Assembly (NCBI RefSeq): GCF_020687825.1
Contig: NZ_JAJEWP010000004.1
Span: 186,001-250,000 of the forward strand
DNA from: Fluctibacter halophilus
GTDB taxonomy: Bacteria; Pseudomonadota; Gammaproteobacteria; Enterobacterales; Alteromonadaceae
Direction of reading: 5' to 3'
DNA length: 64,000 nucleotides
Shown piece after piece: positions 50,992 through 60,586 of this stretch (position 1 is the stretch's first letter; the number at the start of each line of letters is the position of its first letter). The position numbers and the translations under genes were made by a program. The notes below the pieces were generated by a model. The model had not been told where the DNA came from and did no database searches. It saw nothing but the letters and a program-made list of their open reading frames with translations.

Positions 50992-51564
50992 CTAAAACAG
51001 CCGTTGATAGCTTAACGTAACCCGGGTGTCGACATCGCCACGCTCAAACCAGGAGCCGGTCGCTGCCGAAGCCTGCCAACGCTGACGGCTGATTTCCACA
51101 TCAACCTGATGGGCCTGATTGTCCAGCAACCAGCGACTGGTGACGCTGACTCGCTCGCTGGAAGGCAAGCGCACATCGGTGGAAACGCCGGCCTGAAAAC
51201 GGGGCGCTTGTTGCTTTTCCCAACCCACGCCGACACTGAGGTTTTCATTAACCCGAAACCTTGGCGTGATTTGCAGTGTGGTGGCGGACAATCGCTGGCT
51301 GTACACCCCCCAATTGAGCACACCCTTGGCATAGGTAACGCCAGCTTCCAAATCCACGCGATCACTTAATGGCTGGATAAACATCAATGAGTAATCCCGG
51401 TGGCGACAACCGGCGAAGGCAATTTTGGTCTTTTCAAAACGATACTCGGTAGAATCCGGTAGCTGGGATGCCAACCATTCAAGGGATGCCTTGAGGGGAG
51501 AATCATTCTGAGCATGGACACCACTACTCAACAACAGACATAGAAACACCATTGAACGTTTCAT
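50992..51564 (-). CDS. Secreted hypothetical protein, probable outer-membrane barrel
   Basis: I do not recognise this gene. The 190-residue product has a signal peptide (about 1-18, ending VHA), a short helical segment (SPLKASLEWLASQL) and then alternating polar/hydrophobic strands up to a C-terminal phenylalanine (LSYQRLF). That fits a small outer-membrane beta barrel of about eight strands. One cysteine lies near CRHRDYS. It converges on purU, with ten bases between the stops. The 230 bases upstream, to the DUF3830 gene, show no further gene. Confidence 0.6.
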   Translation of the reverse strand: MKRSMVFLCLLLSSGVHAQNDSPLKASLEWLASQLPDSTEYRFEKTKIAFAGCRHRDYSLMFIQPLSDRVDLEAGVTYAKGVLNWGVYSQRLSATTLQITPRFRVNENLSVGVGWEKQQAPRFQAGVSTDVRLPSSERVSVTSRWLLDNQAHQVDVEISRQRWQASAATGSWFERGDVDTRVTLSYQRLF

Positions 51565-51797
51565 ACGACACCTCTGTGGTTGGTTACTTGTTAATCAGTG
51601 TACATCGGTTGTGTCAACAGTAGGGTAGTTGCACAGAACATCAGGTATGGATCCGGACACTTATTCATGTACGCCTGCAATTTTCAGGTCCACTGTAGCA
51701 GGCAACCCCGTTGCCGCCATTGGCAATAAGTCGCAAATGACAAGCAGGAAAATCATGTCATCCTGTGCTACACCTGAAAGAAAAAAGGACTGCTGTT

Positions 51798-52202
51798 ATG
51801 AAAATCACCATCGCCGGACACGTTTTTTCTGCCCGTTTCGAAGAGGCGTTGTCACCCAAAACCTGTGCGTCGTTCCGACGTCACATGCCATTTGACAGCC
51901 AGGTTGTCCACGTTCGCTGGAGTGGTGAAGCGATGTGGATCCCACTGGGCAAAAAGGACTTCGAAGTGGCCTATGAAGAGGCCACTACTTACCCGACACC
52001 CGGGCAAATCCTGCTCTTCCCGCAAGGTAAAAGCGAGACGGAAATTCTCATCGCTTATGGCTCGACACGTTTTGCATCCAAGGCAGGCACACTGGCCGGC
52101 AATCACTTTGCCACCATTACGTCTGACCTGGACAAACTGTGTGAGATTGGTATGTCGACGATGTGGGAAGGTGCCAAGCCGATTCTCTTCGAGGACGACT
52201 AA
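51798..52202 (+). CDS. DUF3830 cyclophilin-like protein
   Basis: The 134-residue cytoplasmic protein begins MKITIAGHVFSARFEEALSPKTC and contains HVRWSGEAMWIPLG and YPTPGQILLFPQG, the pattern of DUF3830, a small cyclophilin-like beta-barrel family without demonstrated activity. Similar domains are found near hydantoinase or amidase genes in other bacteria, but none is here. AGGA lies eight bases before the ATG; an in-frame ATG at 51765 has no site. It is monocistronic as far as can be seen. Confidence 0.72.
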   Translation: MKITIAGHVFSARFEEALSPKTCASFRRHMPFDSQVVHVRWSGEAMWIPLGKKDFEVAYEEATTYPTPGQILLFPQGKSETEILIAYGSTRFASKAGTLAGNHFATITSDLDKLCEIGMSTMWEGAKPILFEDD

Positions 52203-52292
52203 GGCTCACGATACACACCTTGTAACCCTCTTTGTCACGACACGTTAGCGGGTTGTGGCATTCTAGCGTCATTTCGAGCGGTGGAGACGATT

Positions 52293-52901
52293 GTGCGTAA
52301 ACACGTGGGTGGGTTGCTAAACCTGTTGGCGCTGGGGTTGTTCATACCGGGCATTTTACTGCCAATGTTCACCCTCAGCATGACGCTGCAAGGGCAGATT
52401 GCCGGTCAACAGCTAACGACGCCGTTAATTGACAAAACCCTGTCAATCATTACCACGATTTCAGAGTTGTGGCACGACGACCGACGCTTGGTGGCGAGCC
52501 TGATATTGGCCTTTTCGGTATTGTTGCCGGTGTTTAAAACAACCTTGTTGGTGCTGGCCTATGTACTGCATCATCGGCCCGTTTCGCGCTCCCTCATCAA
52601 TACCATTGATGCCATAGGCAAGTGGGCGATGGCGGATGTTTTTGTGGTGGCAGTGTTCCTTGCAGTGCTGTCTACCGATCATTCCGGCACACGCAACGAT
52701 TACACCTTTTCCGTGTTCGGGTTTTCACTGGATATGCAAATCAGCACGGCAACCGTCTCGCAGGTGGGGAATGGGTTTTACTTTTTCTGCGCTTACTGCC
52801 TGGTAGCCATGCTCGCAACCGCGCTCCTACGTAGCTCGCACAATGCCGTCTCAGTACTGCAACCGGTCGGCCGGCCAGACGCGCTTCAGCGCCTCGATTA
52901 A
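52293..52901 (+). CDS. Single-domain PqiA-family membrane protein
   Basis: The 202-residue protein has four membrane helices and resembles one half of PqiA (paraquat-inducible protein A), the inner-membrane partner of MCE-protein lipid transport systems. Full PqiA has two such halves, each with a zinc-ribbon CxxC; here there is one half and no CxxC. No pqiB or MCE gene is adjacent. The GTG at 52293 is used, since GGAG lies six bases before it, rather than the GTG at 52281. Its 3' end overlaps the convergent solute-binding gene by 51 bases. Confidence 0.72.
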   Translation: MRKHVGGLLNLLALGLFIPGILLPMFTLSMTLQGQIAGQQLTTPLIDKTLSIITTISELWHDDRRLVASLILAFSVLLPVFKTTLLVLAYVLHHRPVSRSLINTIDAIGKWAMADVFVVAVFLAVLSTDHSGTRNDYTFSVFGFSLDMQISTATVSQVGNGFYFFCAYCLVAMLATALLRSSHNAVSVLQPVGRPDALQRLD

Positions 52902-53576
52902 GCGCGGATCGGTTCCCTGGCTTGCGGCCAGATAAAACGTCACATCCAGGTCCGGCAGCAACAGTTTGGGTTCATACAGGCCAGGGGTGACATTATGAAC
53001 CTTGGCTTCCTGTTCAATCAGCCAGGCAGAACTGACAATGACCTCAAGACGACCGGCGAAAAACAGTGCCGAAGCAACATCACGGTCTGTCACCGCCATC
53101 AGATTTTCTCCTTCGACAAACCCATGATCACGAAAGTAAAGGTACGCCGCGTCGTTTTTCATCAGACTGATGGTCAGTTGTTTGGCATCTTCGAGGGAAT
53201 CGATTTGCAAAGATGGATTGTCTTTGCGGCCATACAAGGCAAAGTGAGAGGTTGCCATCGGCCCCACCCACTCAAACAGCGGTTCGCGAGATTGATTGCG
53301 CACCATGGCAAAGATGAACACATTGGGTGTTTTGAGCGCAATGTCATAAGCCCTGACCCAGGGATAGACTTCGATTTGCGGTAGTGTAAGCCCGGCATCA
53401 GCAAACACCTCGCGTATGAATTCGACGTTGGTGCCGGTCAGCGTTTCTCCGTCGAACTGTTGCATCGGTTCAAGAATCTCGGTGACCACGCGAAACGTGG
53501 GAAAAGGTTCACCACGCGCTGTCAGCCCAACCACCAAAAGCACAACAAACAACCACAATCTTGCCAATGCTGTCAT
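52851..53576 (-). CDS. Periplasmic solute-binding protein (family 3-like)
   Basis: The 241-residue product has a signal peptide (about 4-23, LWLFVVLLVVGLTARG) and a bacterial family 3 solute-binding fold: VVTEILEPMQQFDGETLTGTN near the start, YPWVRAYDIAL, and VTDRDVASALFFAGRLEVIVSS in the second lobe. No transporter genes adjoin, so it may be a sensor or stand-alone binder, as many such Alteromonadales proteins are. The ATG at 53576 gives a normal signal peptide; earlier in-frame codons to 53660 are less likely, and the ribosome site is weak. It overlaps the end of the PqiA-like gene. Confidence 0.75.
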   Translation of the reverse strand: MTALARLWLFVVLLVVGLTARGEPFPTFRVVTEILEPMQQFDGETLTGTNVEFIREVFADAGLTLPQIEVYPWVRAYDIALKTPNVFIFAMVRNQSREPLFEWVGPMATSHFALYGRKDNPSLQIDSLEDAKQLTISLMKNDAAYLYFRDHGFVEGENLMAVTDRDVASALFFAGRLEVIVSSAWLIEQEAKVHNVTPGLYEPKLLLPDLDVTFYLAASQGTDPRLIEALKRVWPADRLQY

Positions 53577-53746
53577 TTCCACAAGCCACCCGTTGTGTCT
53601 CAGCTTAGCAAATCCTGTCAGACAATGGCGCCCTTTTTGCGCCAATGTACACGCTTTCATAGCCCACTGACCGCCATTGACGGCGCAGCCGACTGCGCTT
53701 CATCGCAAAAAAAGTTTAACAAAACGTAACAAGCGGGGGTGCAAGG

Positions 53747-53774
53747 TTGAACTTTGCCCTTTGCTCGTTAGTAT
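53747..53774 (+). promoter_or_regulatory. Promoter of the M3 peptidase gene
   Basis: TTGAAC (53747-53752) precedes TAGTAT (53769-53774) by 16 bases, giving a start near 53781 and a leader of about 57 bases before the ATG at 53838. The 260 bases between this gene and the solute-binding gene have no other gene. Confidence 0.42.
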
Positions 53775-53837
53775 GAACAACGACAGAATCCGTGGCCAAG
53801 CGGTATGAAACCGTTGCCCTAATCACTTGGAATAATT

Positions 53838-56012
53838 ATGAATAAACCTTTACGTTCCCTCATTAGCTTGTCGGTTGTACTGGCCCTTGGCGCCTGTAGT
53901 GCAACGACCCCGGAAACACAGACATCAGCAACTGCTGACAACCAGGCCGTTCAAGCCGCCAGTGAGCAAAATGTATTGATGGCCCCATACAGCGGCCCTT
54001 ATGGCGGTGTTCCCGCGTTTGACAAAATGGACCTCGCGTTGCTGAAACCCGCCATGCAGGCCAGCATGGCAAAGAACCTTGCCGAGATTGAGGCAATCGC
54101 CAACAATCCTGAGCCACCGACGTTTGCCAATACCATTGTGGAAATGGAAAAAGCCGGTGATGAACTGGGTCGTGTGTTCACCTATTGGGGGATCTGGAGT
54201 TCAAACAAAAACAGTCCAGAATTCCGCGCTATCCAGGGTGAAATGGCACCGAAGATTTCTGCCTTTTTCTCCAAAATCACCCAAAACGAAAAACTCTTCG
54301 CCCGCGTCAAAGCCGTGTATGAAAGCGATGAAATGGCAACACTGAGCCCGGAAGAGCAACGCATCACCTGGTTGACCTACAATGGCTTCGCCAAAAATGG
54401 CGCGACCCTGGAGGGAGACGCTAAAAAGCGTTATGCCGAGATTAACCAGCAACTGGCAACATTACATACCCAATTTGCCAACAACGTATTGGCTGACGAA
54501 GAAGGCTATGTGTTGTACCTGAAAGAAGACCAGTTGTCCGGACTGCCCGACTCGTTTGTAAAAGCCGCTGCCGCTGCTGCCAAGCAACGTGGGCGGGAAG
54601 GTGAGTATGCCATCACCAATACCCGTTCCTCGATGGACCCTTTCCTGACCTACTCCGATCAACGTGACTTGCGCGAGAAGGTATGGCGTACCTACTACAA
54701 TCGCGGCAACAACGGCGACGAGCACGACAACAACGCGCTGATCAAGCAAATCCTGACCTTACGTGATGAACGGGTCGGCCTGCTTGGCTACGATACTTAT
54801 TCCGAATGGATGTTGCAGGATCGCATGGCCAAGAACCCGGAAAATGCCATGGGCCTGATGAAAAAAGTCTGGCCTGCGGCCATTGCCCGCGTGAAAGAAG
54901 AAGTCGCGGACATGCAAGCCATTGCCGACCAGCGTGGCGACAACCTCACCATCAAGCCGTGGGACTACCGCTACTATGCGGAAAAAGTCCGTAAAGCCAA
55001 ATACGACCTGGACTCCGATGAAGTAAAACAATACCTGCAACTGGACAAACTGCGTGAAGCCATGTTCTACGTTGCCGGACGTCTGTTCAACTTCGATTTC
55101 ACCCCTGTACCGGATGGCAAGGTGCCGGTGTTCCATGAAGACGTGAAAGTTTGGGAAGTCACCGACAAAACTTCTGGTGAGCACATTGGCCTGTGGTACC
55201 TGGATCCATTCGCCCGCACCGGTAAACGCTCTGGCGCGTGGGCAACCACTTACCGTAGCCATACCACGTTTGACGGCAAAGACACCGTATTGTCGTCCAA
55301 CAACTCCAACTTCGTCAAAGGTGCCGATGGTGAGCCTACGCTGATTTCCTGGGACGATGCCGAAACCTATTTCCACGAGTTTGGTCACGCCCTGCACTTC
55401 CTGTCTGCCACTGTCGCTTATCCCACCTCACATTCCGGTGTGCGCGACTACACTGAGTTCCAGTCCCAGTTACTGGAGCGCTGGCTGACCACCGATGAAG
55501 TGATCAACAACTACCTTGTGCATTACAAAACCGGTGAGCCTATTCCGGCAGAGCTGGTCGCTAAGATCAAAAAAGCCGCCACCTTCAATGAAGGGTTCAA
55601 GACTACCGAGTACATGGCGTCTGCAATCATGGATCTGCTGTATCACACCACCGATCCTGCCACCATCGAACCCCAGGCGTTTGAAAAAGAGCAACTGGCG
55701 GCCCTGGGCATGCCGGCAGAGATACCCATGCGTCACCGCAGCACGCACTTCGGTCACATCTTCTCCGGTGAAGGCTACGCGTCCAGTTACTACGGCTACA
55801 TGTGGGCTGAGGTGCTGACGTCCGATGCCGCTGAAGCATTTGCCGAAGCGCCAGGCGGTTTCTATGACGAGGAAGTGGCCGAGAAGCTGGTCAAATACCT
55901 GTTCTCCATCCGCAACGCCATGCCCCCGGAAGAGGCCTATCGCAAATTCCGAGGCCGTGACGCCAAGGTTGAAGCGCTGATGCGTGACCGCGGATTCCCG
56001 GTCTCCATGTAA
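53838..56012 (+). CDS. dcp: M3-family metallopeptidase lipoprotein (Dcp-like)
   Basis: This zinc dipeptidyl carboxypeptidase would trim dipeptides from peptide C-termini. The 724-residue protein has a signal peptide with lipobox ALGAC (Cys20), so it is a periplasmic lipoprotein, unlike the cytoplasmic E. coli Dcp. The zinc site is HEFGH (His513, Glu514, His517), with the third ligand Glu in the following helix. FGHIFSGEGYASSYYGYMWAE is typical of M3 enzymes. It is transcribed alone and closed by a terminator. The name Dcp rests on overall resemblance; oligopeptidase A-like activity is possible. Confidence 0.88.
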   Translation: MNKPLRSLISLSVVLALGACSATTPETQTSATADNQAVQAASEQNVLMAPYSGPYGGVPAFDKMDLALLKPAMQASMAKNLAEIEAIANNPEPPTFANTIVEMEKAGDELGRVFTYWGIWSSNKNSPEFRAIQGEMAPKISAFFSKITQNEKLFARVKAVYESDEMATLSPEEQRITWLTYNGFAKNGATLEGDAKKRYAEINQQLATLHTQFANNVLADEEGYVLYLKEDQLSGLPDSFVKAAAAAAKQRGREGEYAITNTRSSMDPFLTYSDQRDLREKVWRTYYNRGNNGDEHDNNALIKQILTLRDERVGLLGYDTYSEWMLQDRMAKNPENAMGLMKKVWPAAIARVKEEVADMQAIADQRGDNLTIKPWDYRYYAEKVRKAKYDLDSDEVKQYLQLDKLREAMFYVAGRLFNFDFTPVPDGKVPVFHEDVKVWEVTDKTSGEHIGLWYLDPFARTGKRSGAWATTYRSHTTFDGKDTVLSSNNSNFVKGADGEPTLISWDDAETYFHEFGHALHFLSATVAYPTSHSGVRDYTEFQSQLLERWLTTDEVINNYLVHYKTGEPIPAELVAKIKKAATFNEGFKTTEYMASAIMDLLYHTTDPATIEPQAFEKEQLAALGMPAEIPMRHRSTHFGHIFSGEGYASSYYGYMWAEVLTSDAAEAFAEAPGGFYDEEVAEKLVKYLFSIRNAMPPEEAYRKFRGRDAKVEALMRDRGFPVSM

Positions 56013-56023
56013 TCAGCAACAAG

Positions 56024-56048
56024 GCGCCGCTCTGCGGCGCTTTTTTTT
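56024..56048 (+). terminator. Intrinsic terminator of the M3 peptidase gene
   Basis: GCGCCGC (56024-56030) and GCGGCGC (56034-56040) form a seven-base GC stem with a TCT loop, followed by eight Ts. It lies 12 bases after the stop codon. Confidence 0.93.
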
Positions 56049-56153
56049 GCTTCATCGAGCAGAGCGATGAGACTAATCGCTTGAATTCACGTGATTTAAT
56101 CCCCAACTCATTCCATACTGTGTACGTATTTTTTAGACCGAGGAGGTTATCCG

Positions 56154-56624
56154 ATGGATCGTATTGATATTGGTATTTCTGAAGCTGATCGCAACGCAAT
56201 TGCCGATGGCATCAAACGTTTACTGGCTGACAGCTACACCCTGTACCTACAAACACACAACTTCCACTGGAATGTCACCGGTCCCCAGTTCCGTGAACTG
56301 CACCTGATGTTTGAGGAGCATTACACCGAATTGGCAACTGCGGTGGATGAAATCGCTGAACGTATCCGTACCCTTGGCGTATTCGCACCTGGCACCTACA
56401 AGGCCTTTGCCGAACTGAGCAGCATCAAAGAAGTGGATGGCGTTCCTGAGGCAATGGAGATGGTTAAGATCCTGACTCACGGCCATGAACAAGTGGTTAA
56501 AACCTGTCGGGAAGTGCTGAAACTGGCTCAACAAGCCGACGACGAATCAACTGCGGCGCTGGTATCAGACCGCATGCGCGTGCACGAGAAAACTGCCTGG
56601 ATGCTGCGCGCCATGGTGCGCTGA
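56154..56624 (+). CDS. dps: Dps-family DNA-binding ferritin-like protein
   Basis: Dps forms 12-subunit shells that oxidise and store iron with peroxide and can shield DNA in starvation. The 156-residue protein has all intersubunit ferroxidase residues at family spacing: His38 and His50, Asp65 and Glu69 ([12 protein letters not shown] and [11 protein letters not shown]). The N-terminal tail is short and not lysine-rich, so DNA binding may be weak. A strong GAGGAGG lies seven bases before the ATG. It is a single-gene unit with a terminator after it. Confidence 0.95.
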   Translation: MDRIDIGISEADRNAIADGIKRLLADSYTLYLQTHNFHWNVTGPQFRELHLMFEEHYTELATAVDEIAERIRTLGVFAPGTYKAFAELSSIKEVDGVPEAMEMVKILTHGHEQVVKTCREVLKLAQQADDESTAALVSDRMRVHEKTAWMLRAMVR

Positions 56625-56654
56625 TAGCCATCAAACGTCAGTAGACCAAACACC

Positions 56655-56684
56655 AAAAAGCGAAACCCGGGTTTCGCTTTTTTT
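56655..56684 (+). terminator. Intrinsic terminator of dps
   Basis: AAAGCGAAACC and GGTTTCGCTTT form a long palindromic stem around CCGG, followed by seven or more Ts (ending 56684). It lies about 30 bases after the dps stop. Confidence 0.9.
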
Positions 56685-56776
56685 ATCCATGCCATTAAAG
56701 CACTATTTAGTTGCTGACCTGCACCTGATGTTACTCTAAAATAATCAATAAGTTGCATCTCTCTTAAGGCGCTTTC

Positions 56777-58135
56777 ATGGGCGAAGCCCTCGAATCCAAA
56801 CACGCACAGACTCAGCTACAGGCCATCAATAAAGCGCTGGCCAGTGGTATGTTTGTGCATGTGCGCAAGATGCTCAACAGTCTGCCCCCCGGTGATATTG
56901 CACTGTTACTTGAGTCCAGTCCCGCCAGGACCCGGAGTGAGTTGTGGCAACTCCTTGATGCCGATTTCTATGGCGATGTCATTGAAGAACTTTCCGAAGA
57001 TGTGCGTAACGGCATCATTCGTCAGATGGTGCCTGAGAAAGTGGTCGACGCGCTGGAGGACATGGATACCGATGACCTGGCAGAAACCCTCAGTAGCTTG
57101 CCTGAGTCGGTATCCCAGGACGTGTTGATGTCGATGGATGAGCAGGATCGGCAACGTGCGGAACAGGCCCTGAGTTACGGAGAGGACACCGCCGGTTTCA
57201 TCATGAACACCGACACCATAACATTGCGCCCGGACGTGTCGGTGGACGTTATTCTGCGGTATTTGCGCCTTAAAGGCGAACTGCCTGAAGATACCGACAC
57301 CTTCTATGTGGTCAGCCGCACCGACCGCCTGATCGGAAAAGTCCCTGTCACCCGCCTGTTAACCGCGGTACCCGACATTACGGTAGATGAGCTAATGGAC
57401 GAGGAACCCGAAGCGATCCCGGTCCATATGCCAGAAACAGACGTGGCCAAACTGTTTGAGCGCTACGACTGGATTTCGGCTCCGGTGGTGGATGAGCATC
57501 ACCATCTGGTCGGCCGTATCACCATCGATGACGTGGTCGATATTATTCGTGAAGATGCCGAACACTCGATGATGAGTATGGCCGGTCTGGATGATGAAGA
57601 AGATACCTTTGCACCGGTCATGCAAAGTACCCAGCGCCGTTCTGTGTGGCTGGCGGTTAACCTGGTCACTGCCCTGATGGCGGCGGCAGTGAGTGATTTG
57701 TTCGAAGCCACCCTGAGCCAGATGGCCGTGCTGGCGATCCTTAACACCATAGTGCCCAGCATGGGCGGTGTGGCGGGTAACCAGACATTGACGCTGGTGA
57801 TCCGTGGTATGGCACTGGGTCACGTCAGTCCCAGCAACTCCCGCTGGTTGGTCAGTAAAGAGCTCGCTATCGGTGCCTTAAACGGGATTATCTGGGCGTT
57901 ATTGATTGCGTCGGTCATTGCGCTGTGGAAGCAAGACTTCGCCCTGGGCGGGGTGATTGCCTTTGCAATGATGGTCAACATGGTCGCTGCCGGATTGGCC
58001 GGGGCCACGCTACCCATCATCATGAAGAAAATGAAAATCGACCCAGCCCTGGCGGGTAGCGTTATCCTGACCACCATCACCGACGTCGTGGGTATTTTCG
58101 CCTTTCTCGGCACCGCAACCCTGTTGCTGCTATAA
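56777..58135 (+). CDS. mgtE: Magnesium transporter MgtE
   Basis: MgtE is a dimeric inner-membrane magnesium channel closed by Mg2+ binding to its cytoplasmic part. The 452-residue protein has the N domain (about 25-130, superhelical), two CBS domains (about 135-255), a plug helix, and five membrane helices (about 290-450) with the pore motif GGVAGNQTLTLVIRG and late Asp-containing helix (TTITDVVGIFAFLGTA). Order and length are standard. There is no room upstream for an M-box riboswitch. It ends ten bases from the convergent arcB stop, with no terminator between. Confidence 0.95.
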   Translation: MGEALESKHAQTQLQAINKALASGMFVHVRKMLNSLPPGDIALLLESSPARTRSELWQLLDADFYGDVIEELSEDVRNGIIRQMVPEKVVDALEDMDTDDLAETLSSLPESVSQDVLMSMDEQDRQRAEQALSYGEDTAGFIMNTDTITLRPDVSVDVILRYLRLKGELPEDTDTFYVVSRTDRLIGKVPVTRLLTAVPDITVDELMDEEPEAIPVHMPETDVAKLFERYDWISAPVVDEHHHLVGRITIDDVVDIIREDAEHSMMSMAGLDDEEDTFAPVMQSTQRRSVWLAVNLVTALMAAAVSDLFEATLSQMAVLAILNTIVPSMGGVAGNQTLTLVIRGMALGHVSPSNSRWLVSKELAIGALNGIIWALLIASVIALWKQDFALGGVIAFAMMVNMVAAGLAGATLPIIMKKMKIDPALAGSVILTTITDVVGIFAFLGTATLLLL

Positions 58136-58145
58136 CCTAGCCAGC

Positions 58146-60491
58146 TCAGTCATCAATGTGCTGGGCATCAATCCATTGATCCAGTTTCTGCATGTCCTGT
58201 TGTACTGCCATCTGTAGCTCTTCAACCCAGTCGTGCACGTTCTCCCACCAGGTTGGATGGTCCCCTTGCTGGATCTGATTAGCAATCTTCTGCACCCGGG
58301 CCAGACCGACCGAGCCGGCAGCCCCCTTAATTTTATGCGCATGGGCACAGACATCTTCTTTCTCATTGGCACTGAGTGACAGTTGCAGGATTTCCATGTA
58401 TTCGGGCATGTTTTCCTGGAACACCTTAACGCTGGTACGCACCATTTCATGGCCGATGGTGTCCACCAGCATCTGCAATAGTTCCAGATCCAGAATCGAT
58501 TCAAGCTCGGCGTTTACCGCCTCAGGCACCGAACATTGCACCGCAACCGGTTCATCGACAAACAGTTGATTGAACACGTCAATCACGCGGCTCTTTTTGA
58601 TCGGTTTGGCAATAACATCATCCATGCCATTGTTGAGGTATTCTTCGCGGGTTTTAATCACATTGGCGGTCAGCGCCACGATCGGGGTCTGCTCAACCAG
58701 GCCCTCTTCGTGCAGCACCGAGGCCACATCAAAACCGGTCATGTCCGGCAACTGAATGTCCAGCAGGATCAGATCATATTGGGTGGCGCGGGCCATCGAA
58801 ATGGCGTCTTTGCCGTTCATCGCCACATCCACTTTCTGGCCCAGTTTTTCCAGCAATGCGCGGGCGACCATCACATTGAGCTCGATATCTTCGACCAGCA
58901 AAATGTTCAGTCCCGTGACCTGCAGCTCGGCCAGCTGCATCGGCTTATTGCTGATTTGCACAGGGATCTCCACGGTAAAGCACGTGCCTTCACCCACCAC
59001 GCTATTCACCTTGATTTCACCGCCCATCAGGGTGACCATTTCCTTGCAGATTGCCAACCCAATACCGGTGCCTGTAGCCATCTGATGATCAGGGTGTTTG
59101 ACCTGATAGTACATGGCAAAAATGTTGTCGATTTCCTGTTTAGGGATCCCCACGCCAGTATCACGCACAATGAACTTTACATTGCTCATGCCCTTGCCCA
59201 TATCCTGTGCTTCGATGGTTAAACTGACTTTGCCTTTCTGGGTAAATTTGACCGCATTGAACAGCAGGTTCCACAACACCTGACGCACGCGAGTACCATC
59301 CGCTTCAACCGTGTTGGGCACCGGATCAATGATTTGGGATTCAAATTTGAGGCCTTTGTCAGCCGCTAACAATTCAATGATGCTGCTGATTTCCTGGGTA
59401 AACTCTTTCAGGTTGACCGTTTTAAGTTGCAGCTCCAGACGATCACGATCAAGCTTGTCGAGATCGATGATGTCATTAAAAATATTCCCCAAAGTGATCG
59501 CACTGGCATAAATGGTACTGACCCAACTGAACTGCTCTTCAGACAAATGGGTATCCCGCAACATCCGGCTCAACCCCACAATACCGTTCAGCGGTGTACG
59601 CAATTCGTGGCTGATGGTGGCGATGAAGGCCGTCTTGTCCTTGCTGGCTTTGTTAACGGCATCTTCAGCCCGCTTACGGGCAGTAATATCACGGCCAAAC
59701 GCCAACAACCCGAGGCGGGTACCGTCGTTGTCAAAAAACGGCACTTTACGCATCTCAAAATAGCGTAACCTGCCGTCGGCAAAACGCAGCCACAGTTCTT
59801 CGGTGATACTGGCATTTGATTCCAGCACTTCCTGATCACTGGCCACTACCTGCAACGCCAGCTCTTCGTCATACACTTCATGAGGTGTCAGCCCAATCAG
59901 TTGCTTTTCGGTTTTGCCGGTCATCTGTTCGGCGACACGGTTACAACCGGCAAACTTACCTTCTTCATTGCGGTAGTAGATCAAATCGGGCGAGGCATCG
60001 ATGATTGAACGCAGCAACGTGGACAGACGCTTGGCCTGCTGTTCTTTTTCAGATTTGTCGCGAATTTCATTTTCCAGGTCCCGCAACACCGCTTCACGTT
60101 CTTCCTGTGCCTGTTTGCGCTGCTCAATTTCATGGTTGAGCTGGGAAATATTGTTGTGCAGTTCCCGGTTCAGCAGCACATCTTCTTCCCTCAGGCGCTC
60201 CAATTGGCAAACCACTTCTTTGAGGCTATGACGGGACTGCTCCAACTGCTTAACCAGTTCACTGAAGAAAAACAGCACCCAGGGAGCGCTGAGCATGGTC
60301 AGGATAATGGCACTGACAAAATCCTCCAGCTCGACTTCTCCGCTGATACTCATGCGCAGCGCGTAGGAACCGCCCAATGTAAACAGCAAGGTCAAAATGA
60401 CAAACACAATACTGATACGTAGCGTGCCACAGCGGCTTACCAACTGGGCAATACGGATTGCCCACGACTCGATTGGAGGTTTTTCTTGCAT
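58146..60491 (-). CDS. arcB: Aerobic respiration control sensor kinase ArcB
   Basis: ArcB senses quinone redox state and phosphorylates ArcA. From the ATG at 60491 the protein has 781 residues (E. coli 778): two membrane helices (about 25-78), a coiled-coil linker, a PAS domain (about 155-270), kinase His295, receiver Asp578 (LILLDIQLPD) and HPt His719 (HKIKGAAGS). The numbering runs three ahead of E. coli through the PAS and kinase regions. Of the two E. coli redox cysteines, Cys180 is kept (Cys183, AGCNR) while Cys241 is Tyr244 (LRYFEMRKV). An extra cysteine is at 95. An earlier in-frame codon at 60581 would add 30 residues and is not favoured. It is divergent from gltB across 580 bases; E. 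coli has yhcC between them. Confidence 0.94.
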   Translation of the reverse strand: MQEKPPIESWAIRIAQLVSRCGTLRISIVFVILTLLFTLGGSYALRMSISGEVELEDFVSAIILTMLSAPWVLFFFSELVKQLEQSRHSLKEVVCQLERLREEDVLLNRELHNNISQLNHEIEQRKQAQEEREAVLRDLENEIRDKSEKEQQAKRLSTLLRSIIDASPDLIYYRNEEGKFAGCNRVAEQMTGKTEKQLIGLTPHEVYDEELALQVVASDQEVLESNASITEELWLRFADGRLRYFEMRKVPFFDNDGTRLGLLAFGRDITARKRAEDAVNKASKDKTAFIATISHELRTPLNGIVGLSRMLRDTHLSEEQFSWVSTIYASAITLGNIFNDIIDLDKLDRDRLELQLKTVNLKEFTQEISSIIELLAADKGLKFESQIIDPVPNTVEADGTRVRQVLWNLLFNAVKFTQKGKVSLTIEAQDMGKGMSNVKFIVRDTGVGIPKQEIDNIFAMYYQVKHPDHQMATGTGIGLAICKEMVTLMGGEIKVNSVVGEGTCFTVEIPVQISNKPMQLAELQVTGLNILLVEDIELNVMVARALLEKLGQKVDVAMNGKDAISMARATQYDLILLDIQLPDMTGFDVASVLHEEGLVEQTPIVALTANVIKTREEYLNNGMDDVIAKPIKKSRVIDVFNQLFVDEPVAVQCSVPEAVNAELESILDLELLQMLVDTIGHEMVRTSVKVFQENMPEYMEILQLSLSANEKEDVCAHAHKIKGAAGSVGLARVQKIANQIQQGDHPTWWENVHDWVEELQMAVQQDMQKLDQWIDAQHIDD

Positions 60492-60586
60492 AAAAAGTAC
60501 ACAGGGAACGAATTGAATGGAGGCCCATGCTACCAAGAAACAGGCCGCGACGTGAAAAAAAACGTACCGACACAGTACCATTACCT

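Noticed and set aside
54759-55397. 212-codon open frame antisense to the M3 peptidase
   Set aside because: No family resemblance; it follows from the base composition of the real gene on the other strand.
56685-56776. M-box magnesium riboswitch before mgtE
   Set aside because: Only about 90 bases lie between the dps terminator and mgtE, and no M-box conserved core is visible.
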